A stretch of 64,000 nt of DNA from assembly GCA_002049455.2 (NCBI GenBank), contig KV918781.1, positions 124,001 through 188,000 on the forward strand. The letters run 5' to 3'. This stretch comes from Porphyra umbilicalis. Taxonomy: Eukaryota > Rhodophyta > Bangiophyceae > Bangiales > Bangiaceae. Each line of letters opens with the position of its first letter. Within the stretch, counting starts at the first letter, position 1. A program made the position numbers and the translations under genes. This document shows, piece after piece, positions 11,246 through 21,915 of this stretch. The notes below the pieces were generated by a model. That model was not told where the DNA came from and made no database searches. It saw only the letters and a list, made by a program, of their open reading frames with translations.

Positions 11246-11247
11246 TA

Positions 11248-14200
11248 GAGAGCGTCGGCAAGTCGGGCGTGGGTATCAAAAGTGGGTAAAATGTGGGTCG
11301 CCGACCCACGTCGGATGTACCCACATCTTATCCACATTTTGCGTCGGCAAGTGGCCAAATAACGGTCGACACGATTTGAGCTCTCCACATCCACCGCAAC
11401 CGCACAGCAGCGACCTCTGTGCGAGCAACACCTTCCAATTGACCTCCACCCCCAGCAGCATCACCCCTTCCCCCTTGGGGAAACGTCCCGGCCTACCATA
11501 TGACAGGGCGGCGGTCGATGAAGATGGGATACAGTGGGCATAGTGCGAGTTTTGGATGGAGGGGCGCCGGCAGCTAAGGGCGTGGGGGTGGGGGGGCGGT
11601 GACGGCATCGGGGGGGGTATGGTGCCGGTTGACAAAGGCAGCTTGTACAGTGTTTCCACAGACAACCTAGCACTCAGCCGAGATCAATAATACCACCCAT
11701 ATGTTCCTTGCTTCGCGTAAACGTGGCTGAGAACCAGTGAGGTGTCAACAAACAATTCTCAAAGGCGCTTTTCTGCTCAAAGACTTCATGTGCTCAAACA
11801 CACGAGGCAGCACATGACAACAGTGAGCCCTTCATCGCTCTTTCTGGCCCCCCACATCGTGTAGCCGGGCCCATCCGCCACTCTGGCTGGTCTGCCACTG
11901 GCGGGCGTGCCAGGGGTCACACTTCCCGTGTGAGCGTTCAGAGCGCCGAGGCCGGCCCGACAGCCAATTTAGCTGACGACCCAGTGCGAGGTGGACAGAG
12001 ACCAGAAGATCTCCTATTGCTAGCTATTTTGGGACGATGGCAAGTCCATTGCGAAATCATCGAGAATCGCAGCATATCTTGATCCTGGTCTGATCCCTGA
12101 ACAATGGCCCGACGGTCGAGATCATGGGCCCGTTCTCGGTCGCTCAAAATTGCATTCGGAAACTTGTGACGAGCCGGGCGCATATGTCGACCGGACGACG
12201 GCGTCGCCGATCCGGTCGACGTCGCCACCGCGATCCGTTACGCCCCCCCCCCCCCCCCGCTCCCCCCCCCCCCCCGCACCGCCGCCCCCGCGATCCGCGC
12301 CCCCCCCCCCCCCCCCGCCCCCCCCCCCCTCCGCGCCGCAGTCGCCCGGTCCGCAGCCCACGACGCTTCCCCGCCCTCGCCCGTTGGTGCCGATCACCGC
12401 TGTGGCTGCCTTGTCGGTGTTCTCTTTTGTCTTTCGTTGCTGTGCTGTTTTCTGAGGATTAAATGGGCTCGCGTTTTTGTTTGTGGCCTCTCCGTACTGG
12501 TCCGAGGGCGCATCCCCCTCTCGCTCTCAGCGAGTATGTCATGTGCATTTTTAAAACGGCCATGAGGAACGTTTTCGACAAAGATGCGATGCACTCAGTT
12601 GCGAGGACGCCGCCTTGAGTGCCATAGCAAAAGCTCCAAGACGAGGTGGCAAAGAAAGAAACAACAGCGAAAGTAATTTTCGTCTTCAGGTGATAAAGGA
12701 ACAGCCCCGTGAACAAGCCAGAGGACAAAAATAAACACGCAAAAGGGCGAGGACGCCAGACGAAAGCAGCAGCAGCGGTGACAAGCGCATTAAGAATGGG
12801 GGGGACGCGGCGCCGGCGCCGGCCTCGACGGAGGCGTTGGGGGGGGAGGCGCGCATCGCGATGGCGGCGGTGGGGGGGGGGGGGGGGGCCTGGGGCGGGG
12901 GGGGGGGGCGCGGATCGCGGCGGCGGCGGTGCGGGGGGGGGGGGGGAGCGGGGGGGGGGGGGGGCGTAACGGATCGCGGTGGCGACGTCGACCGGATCGG
13001 CGACGCCGTCGTCCGGTCGACATATGCGCCCGGCTCGTCACAAGTTTCCGAATGCAATTTTGAGCGACCGAGAACGGGCCCATGATCTCGACCGTCGGGC
13101 CATTGTTCAGGGATCAGACCAGGATCAAGATATGCTGCGATTCTCGATGATTTCGCAATGGACTTGCCATCGTCCCAAAATAGCTAGCAATAGGAGATCT
13201 CCTGGTCTCTGTCCACCTCGCACTGGGTCGTCAGCTAAATTGGCTGACGGGCCGGCCTCGGCGCTCTGAACGCTCAAACGGGAAGTGTGACCCCTGGCAC
13301 GCCCGCCAGTGGCAGACCAGCCAGAGTGGCGGATGGGCCCGGCTCCACGATGTGGGGGGCCAGAAATGGCGATGGAGGGCTCACTGCTGTCATGTGCTGC
13401 CGCGTGTGTCAGACCAGCCCGCGTCTGATGAGGCCATTTCCGAAAAAGGTGAAGGATTCCGACGGCGCCAACCCGCTCAGTCGTGACCTGCCTCCAAGCA
13501 GTCCGGGAGCCGGAGACAAGTGGGGTATCTATTGAAGGGCCCTTTCTCAATAGTCACGCTCTGGCGCTTTCTCAGTGGTCCACCAGATCACTGACAAAGT
13601 GGGCAGTGCCTCCTAGACCCTGGCGCCAATGAGGGCGCAGAGCCGTGGGAACTAATGACGCAACAATTTGCCGGCTTGCGCGATAGTGCCCACCACGTGG
13701 GAACGCAGGCGACATTCTGGAGCCATGTTTGCAATGGACCCGCCACGAACGCCGAAGTCGGGCGCGGCGTCGGCTGTCCCAGAAAGTTTGTCTCAGAAAT
13801 CTCGAGTCCCTCACGAGAGGGTCCCCCGGGACCGCTGGGCGTCTCCTGGAATCCTGGATTGGTCACGTTTAAGGGATTTTCGAGAGCGCCTGTCCAAAAT
13901 CGAGAGCGTTGCATGGCGAAAGACGCACATGTGAGATGTCGAGGGCACTATTGATCCCGCCGGAGTGCTAGGGTTTTTGTGGAACGACTGTACGGTGCAA
14001 GATGATGCGCCTTCTCGATACACTCGAAACTGGAGACACAAGCGCCTGCGGTGGGCGCCAAGCCCGAGCTCAGACGAGCGATGGTGGCACAACTAGCGCC
14101 ACGTGTGTGGCCATGTGGTCCTCACCGACCGGTATTTGGCGTGGGTCGGATGACCCAGATAGCCACAAATTGGTTCCAAGTGTGGGTAGCCGCTGCTACG

Positions 14201-14260
14201 TGGCACGAAACGTGTCCTCGATCCACGCCGGCGACCCACATTTGACTTGCCGACGCTCTC
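11248..14260. mobile_element. TA-flanked TIR element F (about 3.0 kb, mariner-type ends)
   Basis: A perfect 17-bp terminal inverted repeat, GAGAGCGTCGGCAAGTC at 11248-11264 and its complement at 14244-14260, is flanked on both sides by TA (11246-11247 and 14261-14262), the target duplication of Tc1/mariner elements. Near the ends are further copies of GTGGGT-type words, for example AAATGTGGGTCGCCG in inverted orientation. No transposase is visible, so it would be non-autonomous. Most of the interior is the large inverted repeat annotated separately. Confidence 0.65.
11795..13407. repeat. Large inverted repeat, arms about 0.54 kb, spacer about 0.55 kb
   Basis: The left arm (about 11795-12335) is the reverse complement of the right arm (about 12880-13407). 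The central 300 bases of each arm, around 11990-12245 and 12965-13205, differ at very few positions by eye. Toward the centre both arms run into long C (left) or G (right) homopolymers separated by GATCGCG-type words. The spacer has ordinary sequence composition and no convincing ORF. The identical translations obtained from the two strands are a consequence of the palindrome, not evidence of genes. If transcribed, this would form a very long hairpin RNA. Confidence 0.85.
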
Positions 14261-14262
14261 TA

Positions 14263-14970
14263 CTCAGGCGAGATTACTGTCAGCACGGAATGGTGAGGAC
14301 AGCAGCAGACCGGCCTCCGCCGTCTATCATAGCAATCGTGTCGGTGAATTCGGCCTCTGATTGGCTGGTGCCGCACTGCGGTGACAGTAACAGAGGGCCT
14401 CTGACACTGACCGTGATTTCGCCCTGCGGCGAGGTGTTTTCTGACGATTTATATTTGATAAGAGCCATGTCCTCTGTGTTCTGCTCATGTACCCTTGTGT
14501 TTCCAGCAATATGTTTGGTTGGCGGTGACCTTTTCTACCATAAATGCCCCCAGAGCACTTGGGGGGGTGAAAATAGCTCCAACTGCCACCACCGGCGGCC
14601 GCGAGGGGCACCCCCGGCGGCCGGCGGCCATCCTTCGCCCCCGCCGCCCGCGCGGTGGCCGCGACTCAGAGTGCCGGCGCGGTCAGCGGCCGGCTGCGAT
14701 CAGGCGGCAAGCAGCGGCGGCGGCAAGGAGCGGGATCACGTCCACGGCCTCCCGCCGCGGGGGGGCCGGGGGGGCGGACGTGCGGGAAGGGTGCGCGGTG
14801 TCGGCGGCGCCGGCGGCAAGCCGCGGCGGTATGGGCGTTGCGGCGACGTCGGCCGCCGCCGCGGCCTTTAGAACATGGTAATGAGTGCACAACCAGCAAT
14901 GTCGAGTTTTTACTCATAAGGACCTCGTTTTACCTGCAGCGTGTCGGTTCCTGATAGGTGGGAGAAGCTA
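14263..14970. other. No recognisable gene; CGG-rich low-complexity DNA
   Basis: 14580-14880 is CGG/GCC-rich and open in several frames on both strands with Arg/Gly/Ala-rich translations, which I treat as chance. Nothing else is recognised. Confidence 0.4.
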
Positions 14971-15580
14971 TTCCCCGGCCTTTAGGACAGGGTGCTCTTA
15001 AAGTGTAGTGATGCACACATACACTTAGACCACGGGAACACCGCAGCGGCGGCGGCCCGCCGGCGTCGCGCCGCGCCCACGGGCGAGGCCGTCACTCCGC
15101 CGCGCAGCGCACCTGCGCACGGCGGGCAGGGAGGCCGACACGGCGCACGGGCGGGCGTGTGCGATTGATCGCCGCGCGACGAGGCGCCTGTAACCGCACC
15201 GCTTGATGGCGTCAGCAACCGCCGACGCGCCGCCGCAACAGAAAACGGCGCGCAGGCACGATCACCCGCGGGTCATCGTGGGCGCGTCAAGCCCCGAATG
15301 TCGCTGCGCGCGGTCACCGCGCGCAACTCGGGGCGGTAGAGGGGGCACGGGGGCAGGCGGCGTCCGGGCCCGGTGACCCCTGTGGCAGGACAGTCCTTCT
15401 CAGCCACGTAACTCCATTCGCTTGTAGCGTCATCGCGACCCTTCCAACACTGACACGCCTTCAGATCCCTGAGGACACGAATGCAAACTGCCACTTCTGA
15501 AACGGAGAGCAAGTCTCTTGATCTAAGTATATGTGTGCATCACTACACTTTGAGAGCACCCTGTCCTGAAGGCCAGGGAA
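14971..15580. mobile_element. 0.6-kb TIR repeat G (MITE-like)
   Basis: About 58 bp at each end are inverted copies with a few mismatches (14971-15029 against 15523-15580). They run from TTCCCCGGCC or TTCCCTGGCC through GGACAGGGTGCTCT to ATGCACACATA and ACTTAGA. The interior has no ORF I would support. A second, truncated copy lies at 4034-4267. I could not identify a clear target-site duplication, so superfamily is undecided. Confidence 0.65.
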
Positions 15581-15930
15581 ATGAGACATGGCGGTTTTTT
15601 CTGTTTTTCTCGGCCCACTGGCTTTCTGCAACGGTCCGATGATGTCATGTGACCCACTCGGTCCCACTGTGCTTCCGGAAAGACTCCTGACAGTGCTAGC
15701 AGAGGCGGCACCTCCTGACGTGTCGTGGGGAACGGTGTCATTCATTGCAGCTTCGACAGGTGACGGTCAAGCGCCCCAATCAAATGCACGGATACTAGAG
15801 CAGGCATGTGCTGACAATTTGTGCACCAAATAACTGGCACCACCTTACCAATAAAACGTGAAAAAGACCCCCATGTAGTCCCCTGTGAGGAAAACACGAT
15901 TTGGGACACCCCTCATCGAAGCTCCAGTTA

Positions 15931-16474
15931 GAGCATCTCCACGAATGGAGCCAGCAGTCCAACCCAGCGGCCACGTGTGCGCAACGTTTGGCGCTGTCAC
16001 TCGCTCTCGGAAGGCAGAGCCAAAACTATGCAGATCACGTCTCAAACTTGGGCTCGTCTCGACGTCTCTGGCGGTGGGCCTCTTTTGTGGCACGCCAGTA
16101 TCCCCACAGATGCACTACAGAGAATCTCCATGACTGCCAGATCGTCTCGCAACTGTCTGCAAGCCACGGGTCACGCTTTCCATTGGCTTTCGTGGTCCGA
16201 ACAGGGAACCAGGGGTTTGACAAACGACTCGGGGCGTCTCGAAACAGGCCTGTTGGGAGTGGCGCTGCCGTTTAACCTCCAAAAGAAGGGCGATCCCGCG
16301 AGGCCACCACGAGATGCATTGAGGGAATAGAAAATGTGAGAAGTGTCATTTTTGGGCCGTCTCACCACCGTCACACACTAGTTTTGGACCTCGCTTTCTC
16401 CACCAATGCCCCCGTTGGCCAAACGGTGCCACGTTTGGCTGTTTGGACGGTTGGGGCCATTGGTGGAGATGCTC
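15931..16474. mobile_element. TIR element H (544 bp) with GAGCATCTCC ends
   Basis: Begins GAGCATCTCCACGAATGG and ends with the inverted counterpart CCATTGGTGGAGATGCTC; the similarity continues imperfectly for about 50 bp with GTCCAA and CGTG words in register. The left flank is TA and the right flank TC, so a TA duplication is only half supported. There is no transposase. It is probably a non-autonomous mariner-like MITE. The preceding 15583-15930 holds nothing I recognise. Confidence 0.5.
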
Positions 16475-17270
16475 TCAGGGTTGAAATGCGGCCATTTGAC
16501 CAATCAAACAGACCTCAGGGTTGGCACGCGCCCACACACACAGGCACCTCAGGCAGCTACTGGCAAACTTAGAGAATGTGGGCTACAGCACCGGTATGGG
16601 CCTGTCTTGTGCCAGTACATGGTTAAACACTCGGCACCTCAGGGTTGAAATGTGGCCATATGACCAATCAAACAGACCTCAGGGTTGGCACGCGCCCACA
16701 CCCACAGGCACCTCAGGCAGCTACTGGCAAACTTAGAGAATGTGGGCTACAGCACCGGTATGGGCCTGTCTCTTGCCAGTATATGGTTAAAGACTCGGCA
16801 ACTCAGGGTTGAAATGCGGCCATTTGACCAATCAAGCAGACCTCAGGGTTGGCACGCGCCCACACCCACAGGCACCTCAGGCAGCTACTGGCAAACTTAG
16901 AGAATGTGGGCTACAGCACCGGTATGGGCCTGTCTTGTGCCAGTACATGGTTAAACACTCGGCACCTCAGGGTTGAAATGTGGCCATATGACCAATCAAA
17001 CAGACCTCAGGGTTGGCACGCGCCCACACCCACAGGCACCTCAGGCAGCTACTGGCAAACTTAGAGAATGTGGGCTACAGCACCGGTATGGGCCTGTCTC
17101 TTGCCAGTATATGGTTAAAGACTCGGCAACTCAGGGTTGAAATGCGGCCATTTGACCAATCAAGCAGACCTCAGGGTTGGCACGCGCCCACACCCACAGG
17201 CACCTCAGGCAGCTACCGGCAAACTTAGAAAATGTGGGCTACAGCACCGGTTTGGGCCTGTCTCGTGCCA
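16475..17270 (+). repeat. 164-bp tandem repeat with 328-bp dimeric higher-order pattern
   Basis: Nearly five tandem copies of a 164-bp unit (period set by GGGTTGGCACGCGCCC near 16518, 16682, 16846, 17010 and 17174). Units alternate between two types: one with GCGGCCATTTGACC and GTGCCAGTACATGG, the other with GTGGCCATATGACC and CTTGCCAGTATATGG. The effective repeat is therefore a 328-bp dimer. The 71-codon ORFs recurring every 164 bp are products of the repeat. The last copy diverges (GCTACCGG, CTTAGAAAATG) before unique sequence. Confidence 0.92.
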
Positions 17271-19103
17271 GGCCCGGCCTCCGCCTTTTGGAGGACGCCC
17301 ACTGGACGGACGTCGAGTCGATTTAAGCCAATGGTGTGCCTCCCTCAGAGTACCACCCTGGGCTGTCGTAAGTGACTTCGGTCGCGTCACAGGTAGCTGG
17401 AAGCAATTCAGAAATCTATCTGCTTCACAATCATTGTACGGGGTACCAGAACATTGTGTTGAACGGTACTGTGCTCCCTCGCATCCCTCTCCTTCCCCCC
17501 TCTCCCCCCCTCCCCCCCCTTCGTCCTCCACCCAAGCCCAGGCCCGCACTGTTCACGGTCCCAACAACTGCCGTCTCTCCATCCCCCGCGCCCTAAACCT
17601 TCAGAACCCCCCCCCCTCGCCAGCGGCATCGTTGCCTCACACCGCCCCGACATCACAGCCGGCACGGCCGCCGCTGTCACGACCAGCGACGCCACCGCAG
17701 TGAAGGATCCACAGTCGCCCGTCTCCCCCCAATGGCGGCACTGGCTCAACGACAACCGTGGTGCACACCCCACGCCGAGGACAGTAGCACGCACGGCAGG
17801 ATCAGAGCCAAAACTGACAAAGAACGAGACGGACCGGATGAAAGGGTGGGGGGGGAGAAAGGGGGAGGGGAGGGAGGGTAGAAGAAGAAGGGGGGGGTAG
17901 AAAGTGTGGAAGGGGGGAAGAGGGGGGGGGGAAGTGGAGGACGCTGGACGGAGGCAAGTCATGCAGAGGAGGGAAGTCGGTCCCGGGCGGATCAGCCGCG
18001 GTCCGACGTGGCAACCCACTGGGCGCGCAAATTTCTGATTGTGCAATCTATTGCGGCCTTCCGACGAGTTCGTAGATTCAGCCAGTGACATCGTAATGTC
18101 ATGCGACAGCTGCCGCAGCGATCCGATCATCGAGTGACTGAAGTGCGCGCGATTTGATGCGCGTGGCATGGGCCTCGAACCTCGGTAATCGTAGGGTTGA
18201 CGCAGATGCAAGGGCCTTGTCAAGGCGTCGTCAAGGTTGCGTCAAGGTTGGTTTGGGGGGGGGGAGATTCGGAATCTGGAGTGCGGTGGGAGGGCGGGCT
18301 GGCGCGGTCGGGGGGGGCACGGGGAATGTGCTCCCCCTGAACCAGCGATTCCTATATGTTAGGACATCCATATCGGCAGCAGGTGTGAGCTCAGCACCTT
18401 TGTACACTCCTCGTCGGCGTCACTGCCCGTGCCCTTACCTCTGCCCCGCTGCCATGATCTCCGCCCCCTCAGCTAAACACCGCTGCCTCCCCGCCGACGC
18501 CAGCTGGTCGCCGCCGCTGCACGGCTGCCAGCGCTTGGTTGTATGCTACCGAGAACGGCGGCCCCTGCCGCTGCTTGCTGACATCTTTCACTCTGCTCTG
18601 CGGCAGGGCCGGCTGCAAAGTTGTGAACGGGACTCAGAGGCTGGTGCCGCGTGTGTCCGGACGCTTCAGGAAAGAGTTGTGCTGCTGTGGTGGTGCGGTG
18701 GTGAGGCGCTGTGTGTGTGTGTGCTTATGGAGGCTGGTGGCGCCAAGCCGCCCAGAAGGCCGACGGATGATCGACAGTTCGGTGTGGGGCAGCCCACGCT
18801 GTGTACGGCTCGCTCACGGTGTTTGGCATGAACAGCTACCCGGCACTGCCAGCGCTCCGCCATGCCACGGTGTCAACAACAGGGCGGGGCGAGGGCCGCG
18901 AGAGGGGTGCGCGCGGGTTTGTGCCGGTACTGGGCGTGCACCGCAGAGCACTCGCCCGCGTCTGTGTCTGCCATCGACACCTATTTTGAGAAAGCCGCCT
19001 GGCTGGGGACTATCCTCGCCGGGCGCATCGTCACGTCAACGATTGTGCATAGTGTGACGTACGATACGATATAATTGACCGCGGAGGAAACAACATGAAG
19101 AAA
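17271..19103. other. No gene recognised; homopolymer-rich stretch
   Basis: Contains C/T-rich (17470-17530) and G/A-rich (17840-17940) tracts that keep long frames open on opposite strands. 18154-18831 is open on the plus strand but has low-information composition. I cannot support a gene. Confidence 0.35.
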
Positions 19104-21128
19104 TCATGTGCGAGCTCTGCCAGTAGCACCATCGTTCTCAGCATACTCAAAAAGTCCGGGTCGCCCTGAGGCAAGGGCGCTGTGCTCATGTATCACGGGC
19201 ACTGCCGTATTTTGCGCGCATCGGTCGATTCCAGCGTACTCTTCCACGGGCCCCAGGATACGTTCCTTGCGGGGGGCGCGAAAGACACTTCTACTGAACA
19301 CATGACCGTCCCCAACAGTAGCTCTGTCAAGCCAAGACACTCGGCAGTCTAGGCAAGGTGGCCAACACCAAAGTGTGTGTACAACGCGCTCGTAGTTGGC
19401 ATCGCCATCGACGGCGCGAGCCACAGCCTGCCCAATGATGGCAAAGGCCGACTCAACCCCTCGGCCGTCCGCCCGCTCCACAGCACGGCGCAAGCCAGTG
19501 ACTTTTTCCACCCAGGCATGCGCCACCGCTGACACAGCAGCCCCACGGGGCGCGCGAATGCGCACGTCGCGCACGCGCGCCGACCCGAACAAGGCAACTG
19601 CCGTGGAGGAAGAGGCACGCGTCGGCCAAGTGGCCTCGATGACCCGGGGTGACGATGCCGAGCGCGAGCGATCGAGACGCGGCGACCGCGAGCGATCGCG
19701 ACGTGGCGAACGCGGACGGTGGTAACCAGCACGGTCGCCACTGACGGCATAAGCCCCTCCCGGATGGGTCTGCCGACCGAGACGCCACACCCCGAGGTGA
19801 CTCGGAGGAACCGGTGCCACATGGGCAGGCGCGTTCGGGTCAGGTGCCCAATCTAAATCGACACACGCGTGTCGAAGGCAAAAGCCGAACTCCTTGGTCT
19901 CATAGACCGTCACGCGCACTTGCCGCGCCTCGCCGGTGTCCCGGTCCCGACGGACCACGTACTTGAGGACGACCCCCCAAGTAAACACGTTCATTGCGCG
20001 GCGCATCTTGCCATATAAGGCATGTGCCGCCTCGCCGTCAGGCGCCTCACGCAGTTTGGACGGGTCCAGGACGTCGAAGTGACGAAGTGTCTTCTCGTCC
20101 AGACGGACAAAGACCTTGTCCTTTTGAAGGGTGCGAAGCCAAGCCGCAATCAGATTGCAGTAGTACTCCGAGTACACGATTTGCGAGGCAGAGCTATATT
20201 CGTTTCGCAACGAGTCCTCCAGGTACGACACCACCACCGGGGTCGCCACCCAAAGATCGGTCTTGGGCTCCCAGTCAGGAACTGGCGGAAGCCAACGAGA
20301 CAAGACAAATGACTTCGACGCCCGGAGGAATCCGGCTGACCACTCCGTCGGCAGCAGCCCGCGACCGCGGAAGAACCGCCTTTCCACCGCGCGGCGATGG
20401 TGGGTCGCGAACATCGGCACCCGAATGGGGTTCGGTAGCTCGCTCATGCGAGAGCTGCGGTCCTCTTCGACCGCATCATTCTCCTCCGCCGCCACCAGCG
20501 TACGCTGATCCGGGTACTCCGCCAATCCGGCACCGTGACCGATCGGGACCGCGAGGTCCGTTGCCACCGAGCGCGCGAGAAAGACGGCCTTAGGCCAGTT
20601 CCGCAACAGACGGCAAAACAAGTTGGCTGCCGCCTCGAAGGTCCCGCTACCCCTCACTGGAAACAACAAGGCGTTGGTGTATACCAAGCGGTGGAACGGG
20701 TGCAAGGGTACCTGGTACCGGATGACGTCGTTGCAAAACGATATGACCTCGTATATACGGCGCTGTGGCCCCTGGTTCCCAAAGAACGGGTCCCCATGGA
20801 TCTCGGCCACGCGGCCACCCGCATGAGTGGGCGCACCGTGCTCGGCCAACACGTCGACGAATCCCGGCAGGGCCTCGTAGCGCCCGTGAAGACGCCGAGT
20901 GCGCGCGCGAGCGCGGTTACGAATGCAAATTTTATACAGACCATGGTCAGCAATGACCGGGACCCGATCAACCACCTCGGTTGGGCCCACATGGGCATAG
21001 AATATGCCGCTAGGCCTAAACTGACAAAGCACCTCCGGGTCGGTGGACCGTTCGACATGGGGTCCGTCACCCCCCACGGCGTGGAGCACGGGCGCCTCGC
21101 CGTTGGCGTGGCCGCCGTCAACCGCCAT
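19104..21128 (-). CDS. Hypothetical protein, 674 aa, with an RS-rich segment
   Basis: This is the longest uninterrupted ORF in the window that I cannot assign to a known transposon. The start is the first ATG after an in-frame TAG six bases upstream. The N-terminal two thirds has well-mixed amino-acid composition with Trp, Tyr, Phe and His, unlike the Pro/Arg/Ala chance ORFs elsewhere. Examples are FCNDVIRYQVPLHPFHRLVY, FVLSRWLPPVPDWEPKTDLW and YSEYYCNLIAAWLRTLQKDK. Residues about 470-505 are Arg/Ser/Asp-rich (RSPRRDRSRSPR), as in RS-type RNA-binding or splicing proteins, but no RRM is seen. No transmembrane segment or signal peptide is evident. It could be a host gene or an ORF of an unknown element. 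Confidence 0.55.
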   Translation of the reverse strand: MAVDGGHANGEAPVLHAVGGDGPHVERSTDPEVLCQFRPSGIFYAHVGPTEVVDRVPVIADHGLYKICIRNRARARTRRLHGRYEALPGFVDVLAEHGAPTHAGGRVAEIHGDPFFGNQGPQRRIYEVISFCNDVIRYQVPLHPFHRLVYTNALLFPVRGSGTFEAAANLFCRLLRNWPKAVFLARSVATDLAVPIGHGAGLAEYPDQRTLVAAEENDAVEEDRSSRMSELPNPIRVPMFATHHRRAVERRFFRGRGLLPTEWSAGFLRASKSFVLSRWLPPVPDWEPKTDLWVATPVVVSYLEDSLRNEYSSASQIVYSEYYCNLIAAWLRTLQKDKVFVRLDEKTLRHFDVLDPSKLREAPDGEAAHALYGKMRRAMNVFTWGVVLKYVVRRDRDTGEARQVRVTVYETKEFGFCLRHACVDLDWAPDPNAPAHVAPVPPSHLGVWRLGRQTHPGGAYAVSGDRAGYHRPRSPRRDRSRSPRLDRSRSASSPRVIEATWPTRASSSTAVALFGSARVRDVRIRAPRGAAVSAVAHAWVEKVTGLRRAVERADGRGVESAFAIIGQAVARAVDGDANYERVVHTLWCWPPCLDCRVSWLDRATVGDGHVFSRSVFRAPRKERILGPVEEYAGIDRCAQNTAVPVIHEHSALASGRPGLFEYAENDGATGRART

Positions 21129-21649
21129 CGCGGCCTAGTCAGCCATGCTGGTACTTGGGTGCGAACCCTTCCTCCTCCCGTACGTAGCCGCAAGACAAAT
21201 CGTCCGCGCCGCCGGCATTTACCGCCGCGCCGCCAGGCAACCCGCAAGCGCCGCAAGGCAAACCACCCGCGTCACCGGCCTTGACGCCCTTGCCGCCGCC
21301 GCGCTGAGCAGCCGGGCTGGCCACCGACACCAACGGGCTCGTCGCCCTCGCCGCCGGCCTTGCCGCCCTTGCCGCCCTTGCGCGCTGCCGCCGGGCTTGA
21401 CGCCCTTGGGCGCCGCCGACGGGCTTGACGCTCTTGCGCACCGCCACCGGCCTTGCCACCCTTGCCGACTTGCCGCCCTTTCGTCTTGCCGCCGGGCGCG
21501 CCGCCTCCCCCCCCCCCCCCCCCCAACGCAAACCCACACTAACCGGGTCCGTAACCTCGCGGTTTGCCACCGCGCGGTGGAGCACCCCCACTCAAGCAAT
21601 GCCGTTGGGCCTCAACCTGTGCACGAGCACGAAGACACGGGATGGACCC

Positions 21650-21915
21650 GTGCCGACAAACCCGGACCCGCGTTTCGGCCTTCGCCTCGTAGCCGGGGTA
21701 GTCAAACCCCGACGAGGTAGGCGCCACCCGGCAACGACGACAGCCACCAAGCACGCGCTGCACAACGCACACGACACGGTGGTAACCGGTCTCAGGGTAC
21801 GTACCCCCCCCCACGCTCGGCAAGACGGACCCGCGTCCCGGATCTCGCCTTGTCGCCGGGGTAGTCAAACCCCGACGAAGTAGGCGCCACTCGGCACCGA
21901 CGACGGTCACCCCAG
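21650..21915. repeat. Two direct repeats about 163 bp apart, each with a small hairpin
   Basis: GGACCCGCG, then a variable segment, then GCCGGGGTAGTCAAACCCCG and TAGGCGCCAC occurs at about 21665-21728 and again about 163 bp later. CGGGGT-AGTCAA-ACCCCG can form a short stem-loop. The repeats lie 0.5-0.8 kb upstream of the minus-strand ORF starting at 21128. Confidence 0.55.

Noticed and set aside
12122-13085. Pro- and Gly-rich ORFs of about 100 codons on both strands
   Set aside because: Produced by C and G homopolymers within the palindrome; identical peptides on the two strands come from the inverted repeat.
16475-17270. CRISPR-like array
   Set aside because: The repeats are contiguous 164-bp monomers without unique spacers; it is a satellite in eukaryotic DNA.
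17408-18223. 271-codon minus-strand ORF
   Set aside because: It spans pyrimidine- and purine-rich tracts and has low-information composition, without motifs.
21690-21715. tRNA T-arm-like GGGGTAGTCAAACCCC
   Set aside because: The loop lacks the TTCGA consensus and no cloverleaf can be built around it; treated as a repeated hairpin.
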